From Schizochytrium sp. TIO01 (taxonomy: Eukaryota > Sar > Bigyra > Thraustochytrida > Thraustochytriidae), in the NCBI GenBank assembly GCA_004764695.1, contig SMSO01000036.1, positions 516,001-580,000 on the forward strand: a stretch of 64,000 bases of DNA, written 5' to 3'. Below are positions 1 through 10,427 of the stretch, in pieces. The stretch's first letter is position 1. Each line of letters opens with the position of its first letter. Both the position numbers and the translations under genes were made by a program. The notes below the pieces were generated by a model that ran no database searches, had not been told where the DNA came from, and worked only from the letters and a program-made list of their open reading frames with translations.

Positions 1-810
1 GAACCTGTGCTACTTTCAAGGCAGCTCGAACCAGCGAGGCGTGGCTACATCATGTGCCTGGCGTCCTCGTCAAAGCCCGTTAAGGAGGGCGTCAAGACTC
101 GGGATTGCGGTGATGATTCATTGATCTCGAGCTGCGAAACAAAACGACCTGAAATGGACGAAACCAAAGAAAGGGTTTTTGTTTGTTTACTTATGCCTAT
201 TTCTTCCATTCTTTCTCCAAAGTGATTGATTTACTTTAAAAGTTAGTGATTTATAAACCAAACTTATTGGGAAAAGAAGAAGAACACCAAGTTTATCGAC
301 GATGGATTGATCGATGGGTTGGCTCTCCATAGCACTGAGTTCATAGACGGCGAATTGATTGCATTCCCCCTGGACTAGCTAGCCATCGATTATCTATCTG
401 CATACCTTGCTTGTAAAATGAAAACAGGCAGGGAGGTACCCAGTGACTGGTAACAAGCAAATGCCTTCTTTCTAATATCTTTCTCCGTTTCGTTGTTTTT
501 TTGTTTTTTTCTTCGCCTCGACTAAGAACTTCCAGTGAATAAATGAATGAACGAATGAATGAATATTAAGATGGATTAAGCCGCAAAGAATAGAGCGCTG
601 GGCAGCCTCCGCTACGATCGCTGTCTGTCGCTGCAAGCCAGCTAGCCCTCATCTCTGGTGAGGCGGACCTACCCCTCCTGCTCTACGGACGTGAGAGAAG
701 ACGCATTTCAACAATGCTGACATCTAAACCTGTCTTTATTGTTGAGAATACTTCGCATCGCATTACGTTGTAATGATTGATCGATCAATCACTCTCACTT
801 CTCTCTTGAA
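1..810. other. Leading non-coding stretch
   Basis: No credible gene is visible. The short open frames lack protein-like composition. A small GAAT/GAACG tetranucleotide run lies near 541-565. The stretch ends in the purine repeat that precedes the ribB-like gene. Confidence 0.6.
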
Positions 811-830
811 AAGATAGAAAGAAAGAGAGG

Positions 831-888
<58 letters not shown>

Positions 889-900
889 AGGAAAGAAAAA
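811..900. repeat. GA-rich purine tract
   Basis: An almost pure purine run on the + strand with a core of perfect GA dinucleotides at about 838-874, flanked by GAAA and GGAA variants. It lies about 200 bp upstream of the ribB-like start codon. Minus-strand frames across it read as Ser/Leu repeats and are not genes. It could act as a promoter-proximal GA element, but that is inference. Confidence 0.9.
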
Positions 901-1102
901 TGTAAATAAAAGGAAAATGAAAATAAATAGAAAATGATCGAATGGCATTACAAAATTGTTGATTTGTTGGCAGCAAACCTTTAAGCCACGCGACTCTGTG
1001 CAGGACAGCTTACGCTTCCTTCGCAAGCTCCCCCCACCCCACTCTTCAACAGCACCAGCAAAAGTACTTCTCGACGCTACCTACGTCCCGATAACCTTCA
1101 AG

Positions 1103-1897
1103 ATGAGCGGCGATGACAGCACTGCTCCCAAGGTGAGCGCCGGCGTGCAGGCCTGCGTGGATGCCTTCAAGGCCGGCAAGCCCTGCATGGTCTTCGACAG
1201 CGCCTTCCGTGAGGGTGAGACCGACCTTCTCTTCCCCGGTGTCGGTACCTGCCCTGAGTGGATCCGCCGCCTCCGTCAGGAGTGTGGTGGCTTGCTCTTT
1301 CTGGCCATCGGCGATGAAGTTGGCGAGATGTTTGGCATGCCGTACCTTCAGGACCTCTTCAAGGCCAACGAGTCCGCGCACCCCGTGCTTAAGGCCCTCG
1401 ACACTACTGATCTTCAGTACGACGCCCGCTCGGCCTTCACTGTCTCCATCAACCATCGCGAGACCTTCACTGGAATCACCGACAAAGATCGCGCTTTGAC
1501 CACAAGACGCTTTGCGGAGCTCACAACTGAGCTGCTCGAGGCCAAGGCAGACCCTGAGACCTGCATGCAGCGCCTCGGCAAGGAGTTCCGCACTCCCGGA
1601 CACATCCCCGTGTGCAGAGAGAGCCCTGGTGGTCTCAAGAAGCGCCGTGGCCACACTGAGCTCGCGGTTTCAATTGCTCGTCTCGCTGGACTCGCTCCGG
1701 TGACCATTGGCGCAGAAATGCTTGACCCCGAAGGAGACCTTGCTCTCCCTGTTGAGAAGGCGCGTGAATACGCTGCCAAGCACGGAATCCCCATGGTTGA
1801 GGGCAAGGACCTTCTTGAGGCTCACGGACTTCTCGAAGAACAGGAGAAGGCCGAGGAGGAGCCCGAGGCCAAGAAGGCCAAGACTGCCGACGAGTAA
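1103..1897 (+). CDS. 3,4-dihydroxy-2-butanone 4-phosphate synthase, archaeal type
   Basis: This 264-residue enzyme should convert ribulose 5-phosphate to 3,4-dihydroxy-2-butanone 4-phosphate plus formate, the four-carbon precursor in riboflavin synthesis. Visible family motifs are REGETD (36-41, acidic metal and substrate loop), GITDKDRA (124-131), RTPGH (163-167), RRGHTE (181-186) and GAEM (203-206). The loop reads REGETD, as in archaeal enzymes, rather than the RENEGD of E. coli RibB and yeast RIB3; the other motifs also follow the archaeal pattern. The ATG at 1103 is chosen because the frame upstream of it opens with TTG and does not look like protein. No GTP cyclohydrolase II domain is fused to it. 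The last 20 residues form a charged tail with KKAK, absent from bacterial enzymes. C-ending codons are strongly preferred, as in the neighbouring eIF3j gene, which suggests high expression. Confidence 0.93.
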   Translation: MSGDDSTAPKVSAGVQACVDAFKAGKPCMVFDSAFREGETDLLFPGVGTCPEWIRRLRQECGGLLFLAIGDEVGEMFGMPYLQDLFKANESAHPVLKALDTTDLQYDARSAFTVSINHRETFTGITDKDRALTTRRFAELTTELLEAKADPETCMQRLGKEFRTPGHIPVCRESPGGLKKRRGHTELAVSIARLAGLAPVTIGAEMLDPEGDLALPVEKAREYAAKHGIPMVEGKDLLEAHGLLEEQEKAEEEPEAKKAKTADE

Positions 1898-2086
1898 GTA
1901 AGGGTCATTTATTAGAATACAACCTTACTGATGTTCCGAGCAGCTACGAAGAATATGCAAGAATGGCGTACATTGTCTAGACCTTTAATACTGAGACGAT
2001 GACATTGAACGTTTCTTCTTCGTCGACTTGGAGAACATTGAGTTCGCTGTGCTCTACGTCTTGTTTTGTTTTTCGGATCCAAAAAA

Positions 2087-2092
2087 AATAAA
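2087..2092 (+). promoter_or_regulatory. Candidate poly(A) signal
   Basis: An AATAAA hexamer inside an A-run about 190 bp after the stop codon of the ribB-like gene. Its position and sequence suit cleavage and polyadenylation of that transcript, but no cDNA evidence is available here. Confidence 0.45.
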
Positions 2093-3070
2093 ATCGTAAA
2101 TTGAGGTGTATGGAAGGGAGAGAAAGATTATGAGTTAGAGTAATTGGATACCATGGTGAGTGATAGCGTCCGGTAGCTTGAATTCACATGGTCCTGGGCC
2201 TCATTTGGGACAGATTGGGGTCATGTGCCACGTGGTCTACTTTTCCTCTCTGATCGAAAATTCCCTTCTACGCATTTCATATCCTTTTCCTGTTGAGGGC
2301 GAACCTCTTTGTGATAGTCTCTTGCTCATTCCGATTCAGTGTGATGCAGGGCTCGCGCAGGACTTCTGCCCCCTCCCTATGGCTGGCCGGTCAAGCAAAA
2401 CGCTTCAGCTTGGCCAGCCAGCCTGTTTCTACTAATGCCTCCACACCGTTAATAAGATGTCTAGCTAGCCCATCTTTTGCCGGTGCGTACTTACTTACCT
2501 ACTCACTTACTTTCTGCTTCACTGCTTAATCATTATCAATTGAGTGATCAATTATTTGACCGGTGATAGCGTTTTGACGCAACAAATTACACCCAATATC
2601 CAAATCATAATATAATTTATGTGTGCTCACTGCCAATAAACTCACAGGTTACATTATATCATTTCTCCCGAGATTGAGACACTCATTTATTGCTCTTGAT
2701 GAAGAAGAACTTATTTCAAGACATACAGTGCATACGATCGCCTCTAGCTCCTTGTTATACTACAACTCCTTTTGGAATATGCGTGATCTTTTTCCTGGCT
2801 TGAGCAGAAAATCAGAGTCTTGTCTAATTTGGCCAACGCAACTCGCCAATTTCCCTTGTTGACTTAATATATCCACACAGCTTCTTCGCGTCTCAGAAAA
2901 CCCTTCTTTTCTACAGAATTGACTCCATGTCTATTCACTTGCATGAAGGTATTTGATTTTCCGATCGAGGTATCCCGGTTATCAGAATTATTACCTCAAC
3001 TTAATTTTCATTAATTCGTATCCAACTCCACTCTCCACAATTGTCTCCTCCTGCAAGTGAAACAATTTAG

Positions 3071-3248
3071 TCCCACAAGTAGCTTATAGATCTTATATCT
3101 ACTTGCATCTGCAATTCTCTAGTGTACCATTCCTTCCTTTCGCGAGCGCTCTCAGCCACTCTTCCCACAAGTGAGTTATAGCACACTCCGGCATACTTCA
3201 TGATTAGCAACAACCTCATTGTAAACCTTTCCAACAAGTAGAATATAG
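3071..3248 (+). promoter_or_regulatory. Three spaced copies of a 19-bp motif upstream of eIF3j
   Basis: Copies lie at 3071-3089, 3163-3181 and 3230-3248. They share TCC[CA]ACAAGT and end in TATAG, and copies 2 and 3 each match copy 1 at 16 of 19 positions. All are on the same strand, 92 and 67 bp apart, about 280-460 bp upstream of the eIF3j start. Repeated, spaced and co-oriented words in a promoter suggest protein-binding sites, but the function is inferred. Confidence 0.4.
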
Positions 3249-3531
3249 ACTTCTATAATTCACTTTAATCTCACACCTTCTGGGCGACTGTCAGCCGAAG
3301 ACCTTAATAGGTGGTTAACTAAGCATTTGCCTAGCTGACTATTAGTTATTCGAATACGAAAAATGTTGTAACACTTTACTTCGTGGACGTCAAGACAGGC
3401 GACAAGAGCTTCTTTCCCAAATCCGTTTCTTCACAGCCTCCACGTTTCCTTTTCGCTGGAGGTAACTCCCGCGAAGTCTTTGTTGTCGAATCTCAGCGCA
3501 AAGTCACAGCGTCTAAGCAACCTCAGCTACC

Positions 3532-4320
3532 ATGTCGTGGGATGACGATGATTGGGAGGCCACCGCCGACGAGGTTTTGGCCGCTGCCGATGTAGAACCT
3601 GAGAAGCCTTCCGTCGCAGACGCCGCAGGCGACGACGAAGAGAGCAGCGACGACGAAGAGGTTGTAGACTTTGCCGGTGAGGGTGATGCTACTGATGGCA
3701 CCAAGCCCCGTAACGCCTCCAGCAAGCCCAAGGTCAAGAAGGTCTCCAAGCTAGCCAAGAAGAAGGAGCTCGAAGAGAAAATGGCTGCCGAGGCGGAGGC
3801 GCTTAAGAATGCGAAGCCTCTCAGTAAGGAGGAGAAAATGGCTGAGAAGCAGCGTCTGCAGCAGCTTGCCGAGGAGGCGGATCTTTCTCTTATGGGTGAG
3901 ATGTTCCAGGCTAAGAAAGCTGAGGGCAGCCTTGACACCAAGGCCATCCAGGGCCTCCTTCAGGCAGTCCCCCTTGACACAGAAGAACAGTACAAGGACT
4001 TTGCCTCTGCGATTGGACACCGCATTGAGGTTGAGGATGACTCTTTCATGACCAAGGAGTTCCTTAAGGAGCTTTGCAGACACCTCGGTCGCACAATTAA
4101 GGGCGAGGATTTTGCTGAGGTCGTGGCAGTGCTTAACATCATCAAGAACGAGCGTGTAAAGACGGACTTGAGCAAGAAGAAAAAGAAGGGTGGAAAGAAG
4201 TTTGCAAACGTTGCTCGCAGCAACAATGACGATCTTGCTGACTTCAGCGGTGCCGATGCTCGGGGAGCTGCCCACGCAGCGTCCTACCGCGACGAGGACA
4301 TTGACGGTGACTTCATGTAA
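3532..4320 (+). CDS. Eukaryotic translation initiation factor 3 subunit J
   Basis: This encodes eIF3j (HCR1 in yeast), the loosely attached eIF3 subunit that binds the 40S mRNA channel and helps start-codon selection and ribosome recycling in the cytoplasm. The 262 residues match the usual length of about 260. The protein opens with the acidic-aromatic WDDDDWE motif, followed by an acidic Ser/Asp/Glu stretch (about 35-55), a Lys/Glu-rich helical segment (about 65-115) and the conserved helical core. It ends with a lysine run, KKKKKGG, then DDLADF and a C-terminal DGDFM, an order typical of eIF3j. The start is the first ATG in the frame, with a good context (ctaccATGtcg). C-ending codons dominate, as in the ribB-like gene and unlike the 41-64 kb genes. 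Confidence 0.93.
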   Translation: MSWDDDDWEATADEVLAAADVEPEKPSVADAAGDDEESSDDEEVVDFAGEGDATDGTKPRNASSKPKVKKVSKLAKKKELEEKMAAEAEALKNAKPLSKEEKMAEKQRLQQLAEEADLSLMGEMFQAKKAEGSLDTKAIQGLLQAVPLDTEEQYKDFASAIGHRIEVEDDSFMTKEFLKELCRHLGRTIKGEDFAEVVAVLNIIKNERVKTDLSKKKKKGGKKFANVARSNNDDLADFSGADARGAAHAASYRDEDIDGDFM

Positions 4321-4819
4321 ACGCTACCGCTCAGAGGCCTCAATATAAGGATAACACACATTCACAGCTAGCCGACCAGCTAGGCCAATTATTTTACAGA
4401 ATGCCTAACAATCGTAATACTCATGAAACACACTACAAACGCTTCCTTGCTTCCTTACTTGCCCGTCTCCTTACCTCCTTACTTGCTTCCTTTCGTAAAA
4501 TTTGGTGCAAGTCTTTCTGCACTGGCTTTCCGCTCATCCTACCCTACAGACTCATATGCTTCCATTACGAGTGTCTCATTCAAAATCATTAAAGGTTGAT
4601 ATAAAATTGGTTAAATCACATTTGTATGATCTCCTGATGAATGTGGTCCTACCGAAGGAAGTAGGAAACCAAGAGCTTCCTCATGTGAACAACATACTTG
4701 ATGGGTGCCCTTCTACATCCTGAACCTGCATGAATTGAAGACAGGATACGACTGTCTGGACTGTTAGTATGAAAAGCAATGCCCATCAAAGGGAAGCAAG
4801 GCAAATGAGGCCTTGAAAC
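4321..4819. other. Intergenic, no recognisable gene
   Basis: This is the 3' flank of eIF3j. Short open frames at 4401-4592 and 4502-4723 are dominated by a CTTCCTTACTTGC-like pyrimidine repeat and do not resemble proteins. Confidence 0.5.
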
Positions 4820-5318
4820 TTGCGGAAGGTATCAGAGAGTTTGGACATTGGTGTAACTATGGTAGCTATGCAAGATGCATTTTCAATTAATGCATTCTTC
4901 TACAAGATGAGAATAATAATAAGACAGTTGTTTGGGTCTGCATCTCCCTTAGGAGTAAGAGCAGAAAATGCGAGCATATGTTGTCTCGCTCCAAACATCA
5001 TGATAGTGTCAGTGAGACACAAAATATGTCATCTCCGCAAGAGCTACTACTCCAAAAGGAGAAAAAAATAGTGTCTCTTTTTACAGGACTCATGGATCTT
5101 TCTGCCTAGAACTATGTAATGGTCGAAGCTTGCAGGGTTTAGGAATTCGGATGAAGGAACGTCAAGACATCTTCGTGACCTGCGATAAGTCTTTCATGAC
5201 GACCGATCTACTATTGATGCGTTCGATTCCTCATCTATGAGGTGTTTATCGAGTAAGACGATGAGAATGTAAATATTGCTCCTGTCAACTCAGAATCGAT
5301 TATGAACTCTTTAGATCA

Positions 5319-5826
5319 ATGATTAGACCGGTGACTGTTATCACCTTTCGAAGAACAAATTACAAGATCCCATTTGACATGGACCGTCTTGAGGAGAATA
5401 TGAATTCAAACTTCATTCAAGGTTGCAGCAGATGACGATCTATTACGTGTCTTGGATTTAGTATTCCAGAGATAAAATGGATCAGATCTTGGAATTGAAG
5501 CTTTCAATAATGACACACTTGCCTATTGGACAATGATCGGTCCCCTTGCACAGTATAAGACTTGCATTACTGCAAATGCAGAACTTGCCGATCGGTTCAT
5601 CGTTGTAACCGAACGCCTCCAAAATGTCTTAAATATACTAAATCATAGTGAGCATATTGTGCTTCAGAAAAAGAAGATACGAATTGAAAATGTGAACAAA
5701 TTACAGTTCAATGACAACAGCAGCAAGGATCTTGTATGTGAGATATCATTTATGTTGTTGCTGAGGTCTCCAATCGAAGGAACTAGTAGACAAGACATTG
5801 CTAGAGTTCTTGGTGTCCCTTTGTAA
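5319..5826 (+). pseudogene. Frame-broken remnant of an unknown gene
   Basis: Protein-like sequence runs from the ATG at 5319 (MIRPVTVITF...) and passes to a second frame near 5410. From there it continues for nearly 140 codons to a TAA at 5824-5826, interrupted once by an in-frame TAA near 5476. The second half includes LAYWTMIGPLAQYK and a stretch with ADRFIVVTERLQ. Composition is that of a soluble protein rather than random AT-rich sequence, and further coding-like scraps occur upstream (about 4862-5230). I do not recognise the family. One frameshift plus one stop in 170 codons points to a decayed gene; a spliced gene is the alternative. Confidence 0.4.
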
Positions 5827-5951
5827 AACCCCATTAGACATAAGGTCCACATTAGAGCAAGAATAGGCAGCCAGACTCATGTGGATGCCGGAGCCAATAT
5901 CTGAAAGTATGAATACCCATTAACTACACCCAAGCGTGGTTTAGCTTGAAT

Positions 5952-6176
5952 CGATGATTGGAGAAGGAGGATAAACCTTACCCGATCGATTATCTCTAAC
6001 CACATTCAAGAATGTCTTAATCTCCCTAACTACTACATGAATCCATCTGTCCTGGAATTCATTCCCCAGGATAGCAGTTCGCTAACACTTAAATCAACCT
6101 TCTTAAACCTTTCATCAAGCGTCTTGCCTTCATCTTTACAGTCAACCTCAAGCTAATTAGTATCATCTTTCAGCAG
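5952..6176 (-). repeat. Decayed coding-like repeat, copy A
   Basis: On the minus strand this reads LLKDDTN, then a stop, then LEVDCKDEGK and further coding-like sequence with SELLSWGMNSR, before more stops. It aligns over its whole length with copy B at 6919-7144 and in part with copy C at 7256-7369. The shared protein-level signature suggests three relics of one minus-strand gene family. Function unknown. Confidence 0.55.
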
Positions 6177-6918
6177 TTGTACAGTTAGGACTCGATAAAG
6201 GAAGAAAGTTCTGCAGGTGTAAAGAAGGTAGAAGTAACTCATGTGCATATTCTCTTCAGGGTTGATAGAATTGAGGCAACTCTAGAAATGCCCTGTACCG
6301 TCGACTATTTCTGATTACCGGAAAGAATCAACATGAGAAGTTGTGGAGGAGGGACTGATCCCACATGAATTTTAATGGTAGGCGCATTGCATTTGACGCC
6401 ATTGATGCTTCTGAATCACTTCATACACTTTGGGGAAAACAGAGTTCACAGATGACGAAGTGAAATGATATATTGTAGTGGAGATATTAACACTGACTGC
6501 TTTCGTATGCAGCAAACTTTGAAGGACATGAGCAAGGTGCTCGGGAGGCAAAGTTTAAAGAGTTATAATGTAGTCCTGTCACACATGAATAAGGCCAGTC
6601 AAAAGATCATGCTTTGTCAGTCAACCCTAAACATGGTCTGGACAATAATAAGGACTTATACAATTATAATAGTCAATGAGGCCTATATCTCAAGAATGGT
6701 GTCTTTGAAGATGTTACAGTTAACTTAACTCAGACTTCGTGATCTGAATCCAATTTGACCTCATATTGCAACCCAATTATCATATGTTTCAGAACTTAAC
6801 AGTCTGCAAAATATCGACACAAGACAAGAAGGAAGTTGAATCAATTGCATTTGTCAGTAAGTACTGTACAGGAACAGACGAGCAAAAGTTTGCTCAGAAG
6901 TTCATTGGAAATAATTTA

Positions 6919-7144
6919 CGATGATTGAAGAGGTTGAATTAGCCTAACCCCATCGATTTTATCTAACACCTTTCAAGAATGTCTTAATCTCCTGAAATAC
7001 TACATGAATTCATTTGTCTTGGAGTTCATTCTTCAGGAGAGCTGTCCGCTAACTCTTAAATCAACCATCTTAAAGCCTTCGCCAAAAGCCTTCCCTTCAT
7101 TATTTACAGTCAACCTCAAGCTGAACAGAATCATCTTTCAGCAA
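6919..7144 (-). repeat. Decayed coding-like repeat, copy B
   Basis: It starts with the same CGATGATTG word as copy A and ends at a matching ATCTTTCAGCA. The minus-strand reading gives LLKDDSVQLEVDCK and then stops. It lies 967 bp from copy A, so a unit of roughly 1 kb may have been duplicated in tandem before decay. Confidence 0.55.
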
Positions 7145-7255
7145 TAGCGTAGGTACAGAGAGAAAGGAAAATAATAGTTAGAATTAACATTCAGGACCTG
7201 CTGAGGAGGTCCATGGTCTTAGTCTAGGCTTTGGGCTTGTGTCCAACTCATTGAG

Positions 7256-7369
7256 GCGAGCTGTCCGACACGTAGCTGTTATACTTCAATACTTTTTAAA
7301 GCCTTCATTAAGACCCTTGCCCTCATCTTTACAATCAACCTCAAGCTGACGACAGTGACCTTTCAGCAG
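7256..7369 (-). repeat. Decayed coding-like repeat, copy C (partial)
   Basis: It matches only the 5' half, in minus-strand sense, of copies A and B. It reads LLKGHCRQLEVDCKDEGK followed by GLNEGFKK and a stop. QLEVDCKDEGK is the best-preserved block of the family. Confidence 0.5.
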
Positions 7370-8367
7370 ATCCAAGTTGCCTATCCTATCACATTCTGCT
7401 TAACTTATCAGGAGTCGGGATTGCACTTAACTACACGTGAAAGGAACAAACCATACTAAGAATAAGGGTCCAAATAATCGAAAAAGGAATCTAGTCAGCT
7501 ATAACCTGACTATCAAGATGAAAACAAGGCTATCAAAGAAGACTTTGCAAAGGGTAGGTAGATTTTAGTTTGAAGGTTAGCCTGTTTTTGGAATTGACCT
7601 CCAAGGCAGACCGATTCATGTTATTAGTAAGAGACTAGGACATACTTGATCTGTGTTGGACATAATTGAATAGGTGAGGTTAACTCCAATATTCAAATAT
7701 GAATTCTGACTCTGTTATACTTGATTCTAGCGAATGCGTAGGTCTACGACTTCATAACTACGCATGTCTGACTGTCTAGTATCATCCTATGTACGCCCTA
7801 AATTCTTGAGGTCTTACAAGAGGGCGCCTAGAACTTTGGAAATTTGGTTGTTTATATATAATCAAAATGAAATTATTGCTCACTTGCTTGGCTAAAGGAA
7901 ACGTTGTACTTTGCAATATATTATGAGCAATACTTTTGCTGGAGATATTTATAATTCACAAGAAATCTTCATAAGGGAGCTTGAGGTATTTAGCCTTCAA
8001 TTGACATGAGTTTGTCACTTAAGTTACAGTGTCTTGAAATGAAAAGCTTACCTCGGCTGAGTGCCCTTAGTCTTCTGCACAACTTTCAACGGTGAAAGCT
8101 ATCTTTGCTTCAACATGTTTTGTTTGATTGCAATCCACGCTCCCAGAACAACGTTGTATATTATAGCAGGAGGGGCGCTAAGAGTTATTCTTTCAGAAGC
8201 CAAAGATTGCAATGAAGCCCATTTGAAGTTTACCAACCAAATCCTATGCACCTTTTGAATGCTTCTAGCCTGACAACAGGTTCGAAAGAGCGTTTATATA
8301 CGTAGAAGTAAACGTGAGGCATCCTGATGAGGATTCGATAGCAAAAGAGTTTACTTGATCGCCAGGC

Positions 8368-8835
8368 ATGGCTTCAAGTCGAATGCTTTATAATTCCAAT
8401 GCTTTCTTGTTAATTCATCTTGTTCTAGTTAGATGGACACGGAGTAAGTCGTGTCAATCGCAAAAGAACCACACCAGGTCCCAAGAACACTTCACCCACC
8501 TAAATGACATGTGTGAATCCACCACTTGTGGTAATCTTTTTACAGATGAGATCTTCTATTCACAGCAATGGAAGTCACTTGACGCAGCCGAATTGGAAGC
8601 CATTTGGGATGTGTGTTCTCCTGTTAGAAACTACGATGGTGCGTATGCTCTGGATGAAATGGAGGAGTATATCGTTCGCGAAGCGAATGTCGTGAAATCT
8701 CCGTTGTCAAAGGTTGTTTTCAGACACGTGAAAAGCCTATTCATCATTGTACGGTCTTTCACAAAAATCATGCAGCTTCAAATGATAATGCTTGAAGGAC
8801 AGAATACAGACATAAGCACAAAAAATGCCTGTTGA
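8368..8835 (+). CDS. Hypothetical protein, 155 residues
   Basis: An ATG-started open frame in otherwise decayed sequence. Residues about 57-125 have the composition of a folded protein (FTDEIFYSQQWKSLDAAELE, then EMEEYIVREANVV). The first 50 residues do not, and the start context is unremarkable. No family is recognised. It may be the last intact part of the decayed cluster at 4.8-7.4 kb or a chance open frame. Confidence 0.25.
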   Translation: MASSRMLYNSNAFLLIHLVLVRWTRSKSCQSQKNHTRSQEHFTHLNDMCESTTCGNLFTDEIFYSQQWKSLDAAELEAIWDVCSPVRNYDGAYALDEMEEYIVREANVVKSPLSKVVFRHVKSLFIIVRSFTKIMQLQMIMLEGQNTDISTKNAC

Positions 8836-10383
8836 TAATATGGGTTTAGAGCCGTCTCATTCATCTTCTTGAGTTCCTGCTCCTTCAGCTGCTGCTCCTT
8901 CTTCATCTCATCTCTAGCAAAGACGCATTTAATAGCAATAGTGCAATGAAAAACTAAGAGAAACAAAGGGAAACAGAGAATGTGGTTGGTTCGCTAATTT
9001 TTTTAGTGGTTGGGTGGCTGCCTGGGTGGCTGCTGGGTGAGCACTTTAGATAACGGTTTTTCTATTTTGCTAGCCGTGAAAAATTGCAACAATATCAGCA
9101 CATGAAAGATGATGTCTCTTCTAAGTTTGAGGGTTTGGAGATTTGATAGGCTCTTGTTAAGTGCTGTACGATTGACTGGTTTCTAGCCCTCAAGCTGATC
9201 GTTCAATGTAGCATATCTGAAAATCGGTCAGAGGAATAAACGTAGCTTGACTTCATTGTTGTTCCCTGATAATTGCTAACGTAAATTCTTATATCATACT
9301 TCAAGAGAACCCGAGCTCCAGCTTCAGAATCGCGTGTTGTTCGGAATGATTTTTGAGGGTGGGCTATTGTCAATACCGCACTAACATTATGCATGAGTTA
9401 GTTTCTTATTTCTCTACTTCAAATGAAGGTATTTTAATTATATGTATATTTTAAACTTTTAATTTTAAATATATAAAAAGAAAAAAAAAAAGAGGCTCGG
9501 GTTTTGGCCAGCACTTGCGAAATGGTTGATGCCAATTATTACTTTCAGATGACGCATCGGAAACTACTACACATGAACAAGCTTGAACTCGATCAAGACT
9601 GAGTCTCTGAAGCGATGTGCTCAGTTTGTGGCTAGTTTGAATAATGTCCTTTACTTTGGTGGTCAGATTGAAACTCGGCTGGTTACTGTCCCAACTGAAA
9701 AGTAAATCATAAGTTACAAACAAGGATTGTGTTCGCTAGAATGATCAAAACGGAGGTCATCATGCCTTTGAATCCACATAGTTAGGAAGGAGTATCTATA
9801 AATAAAGTTGCAAGAGCAGATATTACTAATCTCTACCTGTGCCGAGATGTAAGATGTAAGTACTATAGGAGAAAAAGACAAATTCAAAATGGCACTTTAT
9901 TTATTGGATGCTGCTGATGTTTCTCGGTGGTAAACGATTTGGAAAGTTTCTTTTCCAATTTTTTAACCTCTGTCATGATGATATGTGCGAGGAAATGAAG
10001 AACGAGTATTCCAGAGAAACATTGTTGCTACTGATGCATTAATGTTGCTAGACAAAATAACTTGACCGTGTTTTTTTTTTTTTTGTTAAATTTATAAATT
10101 CAATGTTGTTAAATCAGAAGAAAGTAATATTTGAACTGAAGTGAGTATCAAATTTTGTTGTATACTCATTTCTCAGACAATAAAATGAAAATTAGTTTTG
10201 AAAACAGAATCGTGCCAATGCAAACCAAGGTTCATTCAAAAATTCCAGTCGAAGACACTTTAGTATCTTGAGGTAAAAAAGTAAACAATCTTGGTCTATG
10301 ATATGAAATTTATAAAGTCACAACAGAGTGAACTTCTTGAAGGATCAAGGATATCTCTGAACGGGAGGCAAGGGAAGTAAGTA

Positions 10384-10427
10384 GCATGCGTGCGGTGGAA
10401 GAAAAGCATGCGTGCGGTGGAAGAAAA
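10384..10427. repeat. 22-bp perfect tandem duplication
   Basis: Two adjacent perfect copies (10384-10405 and 10406-10427) of a unit beginning GCATGCGTGCGG and ending AAGAAAA. It looks like a recent local duplication. Confidence 0.8.

Larger units (their letters stand above)
1898..3531. other. Intergenic region between ribB-like gene and eIF3j
   Basis: It holds the 3' UTR of the ribB-like gene and the promoter and 5' UTR of the eIF3j gene. Small open frames (for example 2160-2435 and 2623-2862) have no recognisable protein character. The last 500 bp carry three copies of a 19-bp motif, listed separately. Confidence 0.6.

Noticed and set aside
1046-1654. 202-codon minus-strand frame over the ribB-like gene
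   Set aside because: It is a shadow frame produced by the high GC3 of the real gene; similar shadows cover eIF3j, the kinase and the pseudophosphatase.
5210-5250. tRNA gene suggested by a TTCGATTCC B-box-like word
   Set aside because: The flanking bases do not pair as a T arm, and no acceptor stem or A box is found.
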